A stretch of DNA of 64,000 nucleotides from Prorocentrum cordatum (taxonomy: Eukaryota > Sar > Dinophyceae > Prorocentrales > Prorocentraceae), in contig CAUYUJ010009491.1 of the NCBI GenBank assembly GCA_963575745.1, positions 1 to 64,000 of the forward strand. The letters are read 5' to 3'. This document shows positions 33,416 through 42,509 of the stretch, in pieces. A model generated the notes under the pieces. It saw only the letters and a program-made list of their open reading frames with translations. It had not been told where the DNA came from and did not search any database. The position numbers and the translations under genes were made by a program. The number at the start of each line of letters is the position of its first letter. Position 1 is the first letter of the stretch.

Positions 33416-33604
33416 ATCGTTTTACCGACCCCAATCCCCAGCGGCTTGGCCTGAGCCCAACTGGCCGATTTACCCCCCTAGATGGGGATATAGGCCGTCC
33501 CCTTCGGGTATCGAGAGGTGCATCCCCAACTGGGGTGGTGATTCGGTGGGGGTCTCGAAGGGGATGGGGATGGGGATGGGGATCGGTCAAACGGTACCGA
33601 CGAT
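33416..33604. mobile_element. Family E element, copy 1 (about 189 bp)
   Basis: Left CGTTTTACCGACCCC and right GGGGATCGGTCAAACGGTAC are inverted. The interior holds ATAGGCCGTCCCCTTCGGGT and a GGATGG pentamer/hexamer run before the right end. Copies at 48100 (interrupted) and 55830. Confidence 0.75.
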
Positions 33605-33654
33605 GGAGAGCGAGGGGGAGGGGGAAGCACCCCACCCCTCGAGTAGGGGATGGA

Positions 33655-33787
33655 CTACAGAATTGATTTACCCCAAATTGCTTTATTCGTCGAATCCATG
33701 AGACATGTGTAGAATGTTTGTAGACCTACGAACATTCTACGTATGACTCGACGAGAAAATCAATATTGGGCTACATTAGTCCTGTAG
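33655..33787. mobile_element. Foldback AA, 133 bp, arms of about 65 bp
   Basis: CTACAG at the left edge and CTGTAG at the right edge bound two arms that pair along nearly their whole length. TCGTCGA and TGTAGAATGTTTGTAG on the left match CGAACATTCTACG and TCGACGA on the right, leaving a loop of about four bases. AT-rich relative to its surroundings; could extrude as a cruciform. Confidence 0.85.
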
Positions 33788-33850
33788 TCGATCACCTGCT
33801 CGAACCCCCGTCCTGATCAATTGCCCGTGGATTCGACAAGAACAATCAAT

Positions 33851-34016
33851 GAATGAAAGGGCCCCGGGACACACAAAAAATCTACACAAATCACAGGAGT
33901 CCCTATATGTTCCCATATTTTCTGGGTTTTTGTCTCCCCCCCTTCTTCCCATATGTTCCCATATACTCTGGGAATCGGAGATTAGTGGTGTCTGTATTCT
34001 TGTCCCTCCCGAGAAG
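33851..34016. repeat. Family G repeat, copy 1
   Basis: GGGCCCCGGGACACACA..., TTCCCATATTTTCTGGG, and GAATCGGAGATTAGTGGTG...TCCCTCCCGAG recur at 54524-54708 and 59352-59532. On the minus strand it begins right after the coiled-coil exon ending near 34020-34033. Confidence 0.75.
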
Positions 34017-34032
34017 CACCCCGCCCCTCGTC

Positions 34033-34188
34033 CTCCAGCTCCCTCCTCGCCGCCTCCTCCCTGGCCTTGGCCGCCTCCTCCGCGGCCGCCGCCCGCGCCG
34101 CCTCCTCCCCGGCCTGCGCCTCCGCCTCCGCGGCCCTCGCCCGCGCCTCGGCCCGCGCCCGCTCCCGCTCCTCCGCGGCCCTGGCCTC
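34033..34188 (-). CDS. Coiled-coil protein, exon (52 or more codons)
   Basis: The acceptor is canonical: TGATGTCTCTGCAG precedes GAG-GCC-AGG at 34188, phase 0. Residues EARAAEERERARAEARARA then AAEEAAKAREEAARRELE form an uninterrupted Ala/Glu/Arg helix with almost exclusive G/C third bases. The 3' end is uncertain: GAG|GACGAG (a GA donor, which would keep phase 0) at 34033, or a GT at 34019. Belongs with the other minus-strand coiled-coil exons. Alternative: an isolated relict. Confidence 0.55.
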
Positions 34189-34214
34189 CTGCAGAGACAT
34201 CAGGTAGCCAAGGC

Positions 34215-34290
34215 AAGGGGAGGAGGAGGAGGAGGGGGAGGAGGGGGAGGAGGAGAAGGAGGAGGAGGAGGAGGAGGAGGAGGAGGTTAT
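34215..34290. repeat. (GGA)n microsatellite
   Basis: GGA triplets immediately upstream, in gene orientation, of the 34188 exon; on the minus strand this is a pyrimidine tract before the acceptor. Confidence 0.95.
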
Positions 34291-34603
34291 CGTGCAGAGT
34301 AGCCAGAAGGCGATTCAATTAAGGAATAACGCTTATCAGGTATGAATACAGACCGAGCTCTCAAGCCGTGGCAACTCGACCAATCCTGCTGACCGTCTCT
34401 GGTCATGGCCTGCTTGGAAGACAACGGCTGCGTATGCTACGAGCTCAGAGCATGCAAGGTCGCCTCAGCAAGCCCGGGCTTGGCTGAGGGCGACGGCGGC
34501 GAGGCTAACCTTCCCTCGCAGACGCTTTCGCGGTCTCGCCTCCTCCAACTTTATGGCATTGGGGGGGGGGACGGGGGACCGCCCTCAAGGTACGCAAAGC
34601 CCC

Positions 34604-34799
34604 TCCGAAGAGACATATATCCGTATCCGCGGCCTCGCGGGTTAATCCCTGTGGCCGTGACCCCGCGGCTACGGCGCGTTTCTTCGCGGAAACGCCGCGC
34701 GGGGCGCATCCGTGCGACCGCGCACCCGCGAGATCGGGCCCCCCGGAACCCAGACCGCGAGGGCGCGGATGTGCATACATACGTTCGCCGCTCGTGACG
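34604..34799. mobile_element. Family U inverted-repeat element, copy 1
   Basis: Ends contain ATCCGCGGCCTCGCGG (left) and CCGCGAGGGCGCGGAT (right), inverted. An inverted-orientation copy lies at 36789-36970, and the two share edges TCACGA.CGGCGAACGTAT. On the minus strand the element's edge coincides with the GT donor of the exon ending at 34799. Confidence 0.75.
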
Positions 34800-34960
34800 T
34801 CCTCCGCGGCCCTGGCCTCCTCGGCCCGCGCCCTCTCCTCCGCGGCCCTGGCCGCCTCCTCCGCGGCCCTCGCCCGCGCCCCCTCCTCGTCGGCGCGCGC
34901 CCGGGCCGCCGCGGCGCTGCGGACCTCCGCGGCCGCGGCCCGCTCCACCGCGGCCGCCTC
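34799..34960 (-). CDS. Coiled-coil protein, exon (54 codons)
   Basis: CCGCGCCAG precedes GAG-GCG-GCC at 34960, and the exon ends GAGGAC|GTCACG, exactly 162 bases, phase 0 to phase 0. It reads EAAAVERAAAAEVRS..., then ARADEEGARARAAEEAARAA, then EERARAEEARAAED. The frame is also open upstream to about 35150 through an acidic Glu/Asp run encoded by the CTC tract, so the exon may start earlier, for example after GGGGCGACAAG. High GC3 and heptad charge pattern as in sister exons. Family U begins exactly at the donor. Confidence 0.55.
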
Positions 34961-35024
34961 CTGGCGCGGGCGCAGCCGTCGCCTGCCTTCCCCGTCGCCG
35001 CTCGCCTCGCCGCTCCTCTGCCGC

Positions 35025-35090
35025 TCGTCTTCCTCCTCCTCCTCCTCCTCGTCCTCCTCCTCGTCCTCCTCCGCCTCCTCGTCCTCTCCT
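35025..35090. repeat. (CTC)n microsatellite
   Basis: On the minus strand it encodes an acidic EEDEEEDEEEE stretch in frame with the coiled-coil exon, so it could be translated if the exon extends upstream. Confidence 0.93.
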
Positions 35091-35129
35091 CCTCTATCGA
35101 CTCTCCTTATGAATAACTCCTCCTTGTCG

Positions 35130-35640
35130 CCCCCCAGACGTGTTGCTGGGGCGGGCCGGGCGTCTCGCCGGAGACCCCCTCAGCATTCAATTCCTGAGGC
35201 TTGAAATCTGCAGTTGCTCCAAGGATGGAAGGCGGGAGGTTTTCAAAATGTGGCTCTCGCCCTAGCGCCGCGCGCACTCGCGACAAAATGTTGCAACCGC
35301 TTCACGGATGGGGGGCGTTTTTTTATTGTCTTTACCCGCCTTAAAGTGTGTGTTCTCGCCTTAACGTCGCGCGCATTCGTTGCAAAAGCGCACCACTGCT
35401 TAAAAATATTTGTACGGTTGAAGTCCCAGGATTGGCGTTCTGGTGCGGTTGGGGATTGCCCGGGCGCAGCAACGATGCTGATTCGCGATGAAGAAATCCC
35501 AATGATAATGTTCTGGCACGAGTTGGGGTTGTTCGATCGCAACAGTCATTCTGAATTCAAGGAATTGTGTTTGGGTGCTTTTGAATGTTTTTTGACGGTA
35601 AACTTCGAATTAGCGACTTTCTGCAATCAAATCAGATTGG
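35130..35640. repeat. Family T composite repeat, copy 1
   Basis: GGGCGGGCCGGGCGT..CCTCAGCATTC, then two imperfect units CGCTTCA.GGATGG.GGGCG..GTGTG.CTCTCGCC.TAACG(C)CG..GCGCA. The same order occurs at 46985-47560. Both copies follow a CTC tract. Confidence 0.65.
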
Positions 35641-36115
35641 TGTAGGGACGTTTTTTTGTTTTTTTGTTTTTTTTAAAAGGAAACTTGCAGGGATGGCTTA
35701 CTGCAACATCGTTGATGCTTTGCTGCGTTACGGTTAGCCCCCCTCCCCCTTTTACCTTAGACCGACCTGAGCGTGAACGCTGTGGCGGTTGTGCAATGTG
35801 ATAAAAAAACGGATGCAAAAATGCAGGTGTACGACTCGGCGCACAAAAAGACCTGGCGGGCGACGCAGAAAATGAACTAGGTAAAACAACGGAAACAAAG
35901 ACTAGAAAGATTAGGCGCCCGCCTGGTCCACGAGGTCGGCACTGACCTTAGTGATAAGAATCCCAGTAAGTAAGATCCCTAGGAAATGCCCCCTGATTGT
36001 TCAAAGGTTGTGCCGCCTCGGATGGCAAGGATAAAAATAGGATGCAGGACGTGTCGCAGTGTAAACGATCGTTCCTCTGTGGCAGACGAAATGCGTGCCA
36101 ACGTCCCTCGTCCAC
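35641..36115. other. No feature recognised
   Basis: A T-rich run (about 35651-35680), otherwise mixed sequence without repeat or coding pattern. Confidence 0.45.
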
Positions 36116-36119
36116 CCCC

Positions 36120-36300
36120 GTCCGTCATTAAGTGCCTCCCCCGCTGGTGAGATTGCGGCTAAACAAAGAGAGCCGTATGAGGTCAACCCCAGTGGGGACC
36201 CAAGCGTGCACTGCGAGTGCTGCAATCGAGTTCTTAAGGTTTCATTCCAACCTCCAGGAGAAATAGCGTGCAATATGTGTGCTGCGACCCTGGCTTTGTA
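36120..36300 (+). CDS. Possible small LSD1-type zinc-finger fragment
   Basis: The + frame ending TAG at 36300 reads HCECCNRVLKVSFQPPGEIA then CNMCAATLAL, a C-x2-C-x3-L...P-x-G-x3-C-x2-C arrangement resembling plant/alga LSD1-type zinc fingers, with two extra residues between Leu and Pro. Upstream is SASPAGEIAAKQRE, possibly a decayed earlier repeat. No splice or start evidence, and third positions are not strongly GC-biased, so a relict is as likely as a gene. Confidence 0.28.
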
Positions 36301-36788
36301 GGGTAACCACGAGCCTATGTATAGAGAGAGAGAGAGAGAAACAAACACAAAACAACAAAGAGAGTAACCATGGAGATAGGGGTGCAAGAAAAAAGGTGTG
36401 GGGTGAGTCGCGTGAGCTGCCATTGCAGAGTCGAAAGGCCAGCAGTAAAAGTATGGCAATTCTAAGGTTGCCGCCCAGGGTTTTTGGGTTTACCCCGGAC
36501 CACCTCAATACTAGGACCCTCGTGCTGCTTGTATGGTTCAGCATGGACCCATCGTGTCCAGCAAGAGGAGTCTTGTGATAGGTATCGCAGGCTGGCCATT
36601 AGACTGGCCTAGTGAATATAAAACATTGCCCTACATGTGGTTAGGTCGAAATGCAATGTCTTCTCATCTTAGGCTGGCCCGTATGCGGAGCCTGGCCTGG
36701 TGCAATCAACTAGATGAGGGGCAGGACTGCGGTGAGCGCCTGTTGACTATAGTGAGGCTTCTTCCTCCTCTTCCTCCTCCTCCTCCCT

Positions 36789-36970
36789 CTCACGAACGGC
36801 GAACGTATCCATATCCACGCCCTCGCGGTCTGGACTCCAGGGCGCGATCCCGCGGATACGCCATCGCACGGATAATACGCTCCGCGCGGGGCACCCGCGA
36901 ACCCCGCATCCGCGGGGTCACGGACCAGGGGCCCGGCCCGCGAGGCCGCGGATGCGGGATGCGTCTTCCG
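36789..36970. mobile_element. Family U inverted-repeat element, copy 2
   Basis: Opposite orientation to 34604-34799. Edges TCACGAACGGCGAACGTATC and GATGCGGGATGCGTCTTCCG. Internal CGCGGGGCACCCGCGAACCC is strongly self-complementary. No gene beside it. Confidence 0.75.
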
Positions 36971-37229
36971 TCCACGGCCCTCCCCGTTTCCCGACTCCGC
37001 GCTTCGGTACGGATCGTCAGCGCGCCCGTCTCCGTCGCACACTGCTTCTGCCTCTTCCCTCGGCTCTCTCACTGGGTGGGGGAACAAGCAAGCCCGCAAC
37101 TCCACTCCGCCCTGCACGCTGTATTCAGGAGGAGAATGCACGAACCCGGACGATGCCGACACCACGAGTGCACGTCCAAAACAGACGCGCGTACGCATCC
37201 GAGAGGCAACGGCAGAGAATTGGGTTTCA

Positions 37230-37604
37230 TCATTCGCCTTTTGCCCCCTTCCCTCTTTGACTCCTTCGGCAAATTGTCTTCCGCCCACTCCTTTCGCCTT
37301 TAATGGCCCCACAAGGGCATCTCCGTGGTACAATTCCTTCGGACCACCTCGGCGCTTGTACTGCCCCGTAGAAGGCCTTCCATGCGACTACGGCTTTGCG
37401 ACAAGAGGGCTCGTATGCATTCTTCAGAAGAGATCTGTGAATGTAAATTGGTACCTTGACCATGGATGGGGCGAAGTGCTCAAACCAACAACTTTGTACT
37501 TTCTCTTCACATCCAGGGAAGTAAACGGATCTAGTAAACGTTCGCCCAAGCATGCGACCGACGGCACTGCTGACAAGCCTTCTGTTAGTCACACCGCGAA
37601 GCAA
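37230..37604 (-). CDS. Unrecognised 124-codon open frame
   Basis: Minus frame from ATG 37604 with varied, protein-like composition (SVYFPGCEEKVQSCWFEHF, then KVPIYIHRSLLKNAYEPS). The opposite strand is also open for 117 codons over the same stretch, so the coding strand, if any, is ambiguous. Third positions are not GC-biased like the coiled-coil exons. Possibly a degraded recombinase or other mobile-element fragment; no motif supports that. Confidence 0.2.
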   Translation of the reverse strand: MLRGVTNRRLVSSAVGRMLGRTFTRSVYFPGCEEKVQSCWFEHFAPSMVKVPIYIHRSLLKNAYEPSCRKAVVAWKAFYGAVQAPRWSEGIVPRRCPCGAIKGERSGRKTICRRSQRGKGAKGE

Positions 37605-37725
37605 TTATAATGTTGCACGCGCCGGGATCAGCAATTATAATGTTGTTTGCAGCCCAAGCTTGCCAGGTGCAAGTGAAACCAAAGTATTGTCAGGAGGTGC
37701 CTTAGCGACGGAACCGGCATGTCGA

Positions 37726-38896
37726 GAAGGACGCCCTCTCGCGAACCGAAAACGGCCTGTTCGCTAATCGACGTGTCAGGTTAGGAGGTCTATCAACCTC
37801 CGACATTCCAAAACGACTCCCCTGAAAGCACTGAGAACCCACATGCAGGCACACGAAACCCAGCAGACAAGACAACACAGACTAGCTATCATTCGGCGGA
37901 GGACAAACCTCCCTTTATGAAACCACCCTTTAGTGAAACCGGCCTGAGACCGAAACCGACGAACCTGGACCCGCAAAAACGACGGCCGCGACGCCCTCTC
38001 GCGAACCGAAAACGGCCTATTCGCTAATCGACGTGTCAGGGTAGGAGGTCTATCAACCTCCGACATTCCATCACTGCTCTTCTGAAAAACACTGATAACC
38101 CACATACCGACACACAACACCCAGCAGACAAGACAACACAGACTAGCTATCATTCGGCGGAGGACAAACCTCCCTTTAGTAAACCACCCTTTAATGAAAA
38201 CGGCCTGAGACCGAAACCCACGGACCTGGACCCGCAAAACCGACGGCCGCGACGCCCTCTCGCGAACCGAAAACGGCCTATTCGCTAATCGACGTGTTAG
38301 GGTAGGAGGTCGATCAACCTCCGACATCCTAAAACGGCTCGTCTGAAAACACTGATAACCCACATGCAGACACACACAACACCCAGCAGGCAAGACAACA
38401 CAGACTAGCTATTATTCGGCGGAGGACAAACCTCCCTTTATGAAACCACCCTTTAATGAAAACGGCCTGAGACCGACACCGACGAACCTGGACCCGCAAA
38501 AACGACGGCCGCGACGCCCTCTCGCGAAGCGAAGACGGCCTATTCGCTAATCGACGTGTCAGGGTAGGAGGTCTATCGACCTCCGACATTCTGAAAGGGC
38601 TCCCCTGAGAGCACTGAGAACCCACATACAGACACACAAAACCCAGAAGCCAAGGCAACACAGTCTAGCTAACGTTCGGCGGTGGACAAACCGTTTTTGT
38701 GACAAACACCCCTTTAGTAAACCACCCTTTAGTGAAAACTGCCTGAGACCGAAACCGACGGACCTGGACCCGCAAAAACGACGGCCGCGACGCCCTCGCG
38801 AACCGAAAACGGCCCATTCGCTAATCGACGTGCCAAGGTAGGAGGTCTATCAACCTCCGACATTCCAAAACGGCTCCACTGACACCACTGAGAACC

Positions 38897-38944
<48 letters not shown>

Positions 38945-38983
38945 AAAACCCAGAAGACAAGACAATACAGACTAGCTAACATG
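37726..38983. repeat. Family F tandem array, five 260-bp units
   Basis: The marker TCGCTAATCGACGTG occurs at 37761, 38021, 38282, 38543 and 38818. Each unit contains the F module (GGACAAACCTCCCTTTA, CGAACCGAAAACGGCC, GTAGGAGGTCTATCAACCTC) and a 90-base spacer (ACCCACAT.CAGACACAC...CAAGACAACACAGACTAGCT). In the last unit the ACAC in the spacer has expanded to a (CA)n. F also exists singly at 54134 and 59178 without the spacer. Confidence 0.93.
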
Positions 38984-39109
38984 GCCTCCAATACGCACCA
39001 ATACGGTTCGGGCTCCCCGTTCTCTCGAGTTGGGCTCACGAGGTCAGATGCTCGAAAAACTGTTGGTTGTTCAACGTGTTTTGGGGTCTGGCCTGCGCTT
39101 TCAATATTC

Positions 39110-39380
39110 AAAGCGTCCAAGACGGCCCAAGGGGGCACAAAGTTCAGCACAAAGTAGCCCAAATGGGCACCAAGAAAACCCCACGAGGGCCCAAAAGAAG
39201 GCCGACGATAGCTTCAGGACCGCCCCTTCATGGCCCCAAAGAGGGCCCAAACACTGCCCCCAAGACGGAATCCGAAGGCACTATGCTGCCCAAGAGCCCC
39301 AAGATGGCCCAAGGCACCATGAGGCCTTCAAGAAAGGCCAAAAGGCAAGAACAGCGCCCAAAGACAGCCCCAGCCATCCC
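39110..39380. repeat. Family H minisatellite block 4
   Basis: CCAAGA(C/T)GGCCC and GGGCCCAAA units, more degenerate than blocks 1-2. Confidence 0.75.
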
Positions 39381-39502
39381 TTCCCCCCCAACGCGCAGTC
39401 CACCAGCGTGACCACACTTCCGATCGTAATTTCAATGCATGGGCGTTTTCAAAGTTCAGGGGGCGACTGTGACTCTCTGCAAGCATCTTCGATCATCCAC
39501 GA

Positions 39503-39684
39503 TTGATGGGCGTGTTTTCCACCACTACCACCACCATACGTTGGAGGGGGGGTCCTCCTCCTCCTCCTCCTCCTCCTCCTCCTCCTCCTCCTCCTCCTCT
39601 TCGTGTTCCTCCTCCTCGCCCTCCTCCTCCTTTCCCCCTCCAACTTATGGTGGTGGTGGTGGTGGCGGAAAATGGGGTCATCAA
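39503..39684. mobile_element. Family Q foldback with a CCT microsatellite loop, copy 1
   Basis: Left arm TTGATGG..GTGTTTTCCACCAC..CCACCA.ACGTTGGAGGGGG pairs with right arm CCCCCTCCAACTTATGGTGG...GCGGAAAA.GGGGTCATCAA. Arms are about 50 bp. Between them is only a (CCT)n run (39556-39640). Copy 2 at 60743 has an AGG run in the same place. Confidence 0.85.
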
Positions 39685-40186
39685 CGATAACAGCGCGGAT
39701 CTGCTGAACGCTGCAAGCAAGAAGACACATGATCCGGGCGGTACCTCCTCCCTCCTCTACCTCCTTCCTCCCCCCGCATCACCTCTCAGCCCTCATTCTC
39801 CTCGTCGGCCTCGTCCTCGGCGTCGTCGTCCGGAAACGAGGAGATTCCCTCGCTCCCGCCTCTCCCCTTCAAACCCGCCGGTGGGGGGCGAGAGGGATAG
39901 CGTCAGCGCCGGGGAGGGCTCATCGACGGCGGCGACGAACGTGATTACCTACCAGACCACCCCAACCCAAACCGAAGACCCGAATTTGACCCGAATTTCG
40001 GGTTGGGGGGGTACGGGTTCCATGTGTTTGTTCCATGTTCCCTGACCCCCTCCAGGGGAAGTGGAGGGCACATTGAAGCCTTCGGGTTGGGTTGGGATGA
40101 TTTGGTGGGTGGTGAGAAGCGGACGACGACGAAAACGAAAACGACGGCCACGAAGACGACGCCAGCGCTGAGAGGTCGACGACGAC

Positions 40187-40246
40187 CAGCTTGCAGCGGT
40201 CCTCCGCCGCCCTCTTGGCCTCCTCCGCGGCCTTGAGCCGCCTCGC
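40187..40246 (-). CDS. Coiled-coil protein, exon (about 20 codons)
   Basis: CGGCGCCGAG precedes GCG-AGG-CGG at 40246 (phase 0). The frame reads ARRLKAAEEAKRAAEDRCKL, with a GT at CTG|GTCGTC. An alternative acceptor lies at 40266. All codons end in G or C. The end at 40187 is the least certain because the following GTC repeats offer several GT sites. Element V1 lies just upstream in gene orientation. Confidence 0.45.
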
Positions 40247-40277
40247 CTCGGCGCCGCGCGTGGCATCTCTCGGGGGC

Positions 40278-40465
40278 GCGCAGACATGGATTAGCGATCC
40301 GTGGATTTGGCGCGCAGTCGCCAAATCCACGGATCGGGGGAAGTTCCCTCCCCAAAGTGCGGCCGGTGCCGCCTCGTTCGGCGGCGGAAATCCGCAACTT
40401 CCCATGCAACTTCCCATGGAAGCGGGACCCGTCGCTAATCCACGCCCCCTTAATCCATGTTTGCG
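40278..40465. mobile_element. Family V element, copy 1 (188 bp)
   Basis: Left GCGCAGACATGGATTAGCGA and right TCGCTAATCCACG...TTAATCCATGTTTGCG are inverted. Near the left end ATCCGTGGATTTGGCG and CGCCAAATCCACGGAT form a perfect 16-bp hairpin with a six-base loop. Copy 2 at 58506. Confidence 0.88.
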
Positions 40466-40792
40466 ATCGCCTGAACCTCGTCTGCGGGCGCCACGAACAC
40501 ACCACCACCTTCACTCCCCCAATCCCTCCTCTAGCCTCTTCTACCTCTCCTCTTTCCCGGGAGAAGGCTCGGGTTGAGGGAGGCGGTGTACGCTTTCGGG
40601 CCCCGTAACGTCCCCGTTCTGCTCGTTCTCCCCGTTCTACCCACGGCCTCCCTCAGGACCCGCCTCCAAATATGCCACGCCGTTCTCTTTCAATATGCGG
40701 CCCTGGAAAGTCCCGACCCTTTCCCTGGGGCCGGTTTTCCACGTCGAGCCGCTTCCTGTCGGCCCCGAAGAACGCGTTTCTTTATGTTCGGC

Positions 40793-40850
40793 GATGACGG
40801 GCGTCATGGGGGGGGGGGAGGGCGGGGGGGGGGTATGACGTGACGCCCCC
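40793..40850. repeat. Family N motif, copy 1
   Basis: CGATGACGGGCGTCATGGGG, a G run, then TATGACGTGACGCC. Copies at 42060-42108 (inverted) and 42343-42400. Confidence 0.65.
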
Positions 40851-40935
40851 CCCCGCCGAGTGGCTCCGGCACCACAGCCGCGCCCGCGCGCACGACGCGA
40901 CGAGCGACGAGCGACGAGCGACGACGACGATGCGA

Positions 40936-41290
40936 GCAGCATGTAAGTGGCGATCTGCCCATTGCGCCTGTGTGCGCCACAACGCTCGCGTGCACCACAC
41001 CGCGCGTGTGCACCACAGCGCCTGCGTACACCGCAACAACCGTGTGCAATGCACCGCCCGCGTATACCACAATACTTGGGAGCACTGCAGCGCCGGTGTA
41101 CATACACCGCAGCAGCCATGTGCAACACAACGCCTGTGTACACCACAGTGCTTGCGTGCACCGCAGCGCCCGTGCACGCCACAGCGCCTGTCTACACCAC
41201 AGCATCCGCGTGCAACGCATCGCTGGTGTACACCACAATGCCTGCGTGCACAGGACAGGCAGAATAAACATGTACGTCAGGATCTGCTGC
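40936..41290. repeat. Minisatellite M, left arm
   Basis: Starts GTAAGTGGCGATCTGCCC, then about fourteen 18-25 base units (GTGTACACCACAGCGCCTGC), ending AGGACAGGCAG...AACATGTACGTC. It is repeated in opposite orientation at 41700-42003. Confidence 0.88.
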
Positions 41291-41349
41291 GGACAACTAA
41301 ACGCCAAGCCAGGAAAGTTCTGATAATCGAATCCGACATTTTTCCTTCC

Positions 41350-41420
41350 GCCCTCCTCCTCCACCTCCTCCTCCTCTTCCTCCTCCTCCTCCTCCTCCTC
41401 CTCCTCCTTTTCCTCCTTCT
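41350..41420. repeat. (CTC)n microsatellite
   Basis: CTC/CTT triplets in the roughly 410-bp spacer between the two M arms. Confidence 0.93.
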
Positions 41421-41699
41421 TACCCCCTGTCGTGCGGCTTGGCGTTACAACGCACGTGCGCATCTCAGCGTGCACCGCAGAATGGTCGATTGAATCGGTC
41501 CACTTGGTTCTCGGACGGCCAGTTTAGCTGGAGCCCCCTGGACGCAAGTGGGAGTTAGGTTGATGCCGGCGGACTCGGGGGGACTCGTAGATTCCAGCGG
41601 CGCTCCTTTGTCCATGAGGATTTGTTTTCCATTGTTTTCTCTGGAACCCACACGCGCTCCATTTTGTCACACGGATCCCTTCTGAAATTCTATACACAA

Positions 41700-42003
41700 C
41701 AATGGTGCTGTGTTGCGCACGGTTGATGTGGTGCACACAAGCGCCGTGGCGTACACAGGCACTGCAATGCACGCGAGCATTGTGGTGTACACTGGTGTTG
41801 TGTTGCGCACGGCTGATGTGGGGTACGGAGGCGCTGTGGTGTACGCAGGAGCTGCTGTGCCCGCAGGCACGGTGGCACAAACTGACGCTGTGTTGCACGC
41901 GGCTGCTATGGTGTACATCCGCGGTGTGGTGTACACAAGCGTTGCGGTGCACGCGGGCACTGTGATGTACACAGGCGTTGTGGTGCATATCGCCACCTAC
42001 ATG
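41700..42003. repeat. Minisatellite M, right arm (inverted)
   Basis: Units such as GTGGTGTACACAAGCG, ending GTTGTGGTGCATATCGCCAC then CTACATGTTCGTGC, the reverse complement of the left-arm start. Together the arms form a kilobase-scale inverted repeat. Confidence 0.88.
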
Positions 42004-42059
42004 TTCGTGCTACCCGTCCTCCGTCATTCCTAAGCATTCCCAGACGCCGCCGGCGCGAA

Positions 42060-42108
42060 ACGTGACGTCATCGACCCCCTCCCCCCCAGATGATTGCCGT
42101 CATCGCCC
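42060..42108. repeat. Family N motif, copy 2 (inverted)
   Basis: GTGACGTCATCGACCCC, C run, GATTGCCGTCATCGCCC; contains the palindrome TGACGTCA. Confidence 0.65.
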
Positions 42109-42139
42109 GGACTAAAAAACAAGCTCCAGCCGCGTCCGC

Positions 42140-42189
42140 GCGCGCGACGACGACGAGCGACGAGCGACGAACCACGAGCGACGACGACG

Positions 42190-42236
<47 letters not shown>

Positions 42237-42262
42237 CGACGACGACGACGACGACGACGATT
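42140..42262. repeat. GACGA repeats and (GAC)n
   Basis: GACGAGC units followed by about 25 GAC triplets. A similar GACGAGC run precedes the left M arm at about 40896. Confidence 0.93.
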
Positions 42263-42342
42263 CCTGCGGACCAGACACCTATGCGGATTCCTACGCGGAT
42301 CCCAATGCGCACGGCGGCAGTGCCCGGAGCGCACTGGGGGGG

Positions 42343-42400
42343 GAGCGTTACGTCATAGGGGGGAGGGAGCGGGGGCCATGACGCCCGTCATGCCCCAAGC
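42343..42400. repeat. Family N motif, copy 3
   Basis: GCGTTACGTCATAGGGGGG...CCATGACGCCCGTCATGCC. Confidence 0.65.
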
Positions 42401-42509
42401 AATAAAGAAACGGGCTCGAAGCCCGGCGAGAGCCCCCGCAGGCCGAAAGCGGCCAAAAACCACCCGATGTGTTTTGTGCACGGCGCGAGCCCCCAGAACT
42501 GTGTAGTGA

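Noticed and set aside
33785-33850. tRNA on the minus strand (GGGGGTTCGAGC)
   Set aside because: The T-loop-like string lacks a pairing T stem and a cloverleaf.
37726-38983. CRISPR array
   Set aside because: Units of 260 bp with conserved spacers, an inverted-repeat module also found singly, and a eukaryotic context; nothing fits CRISPR.
40585-40790. Possible exon on either strand
   Set aside because: Both strands read as protein-like short peptides, with no splice or bias evidence to choose between them.
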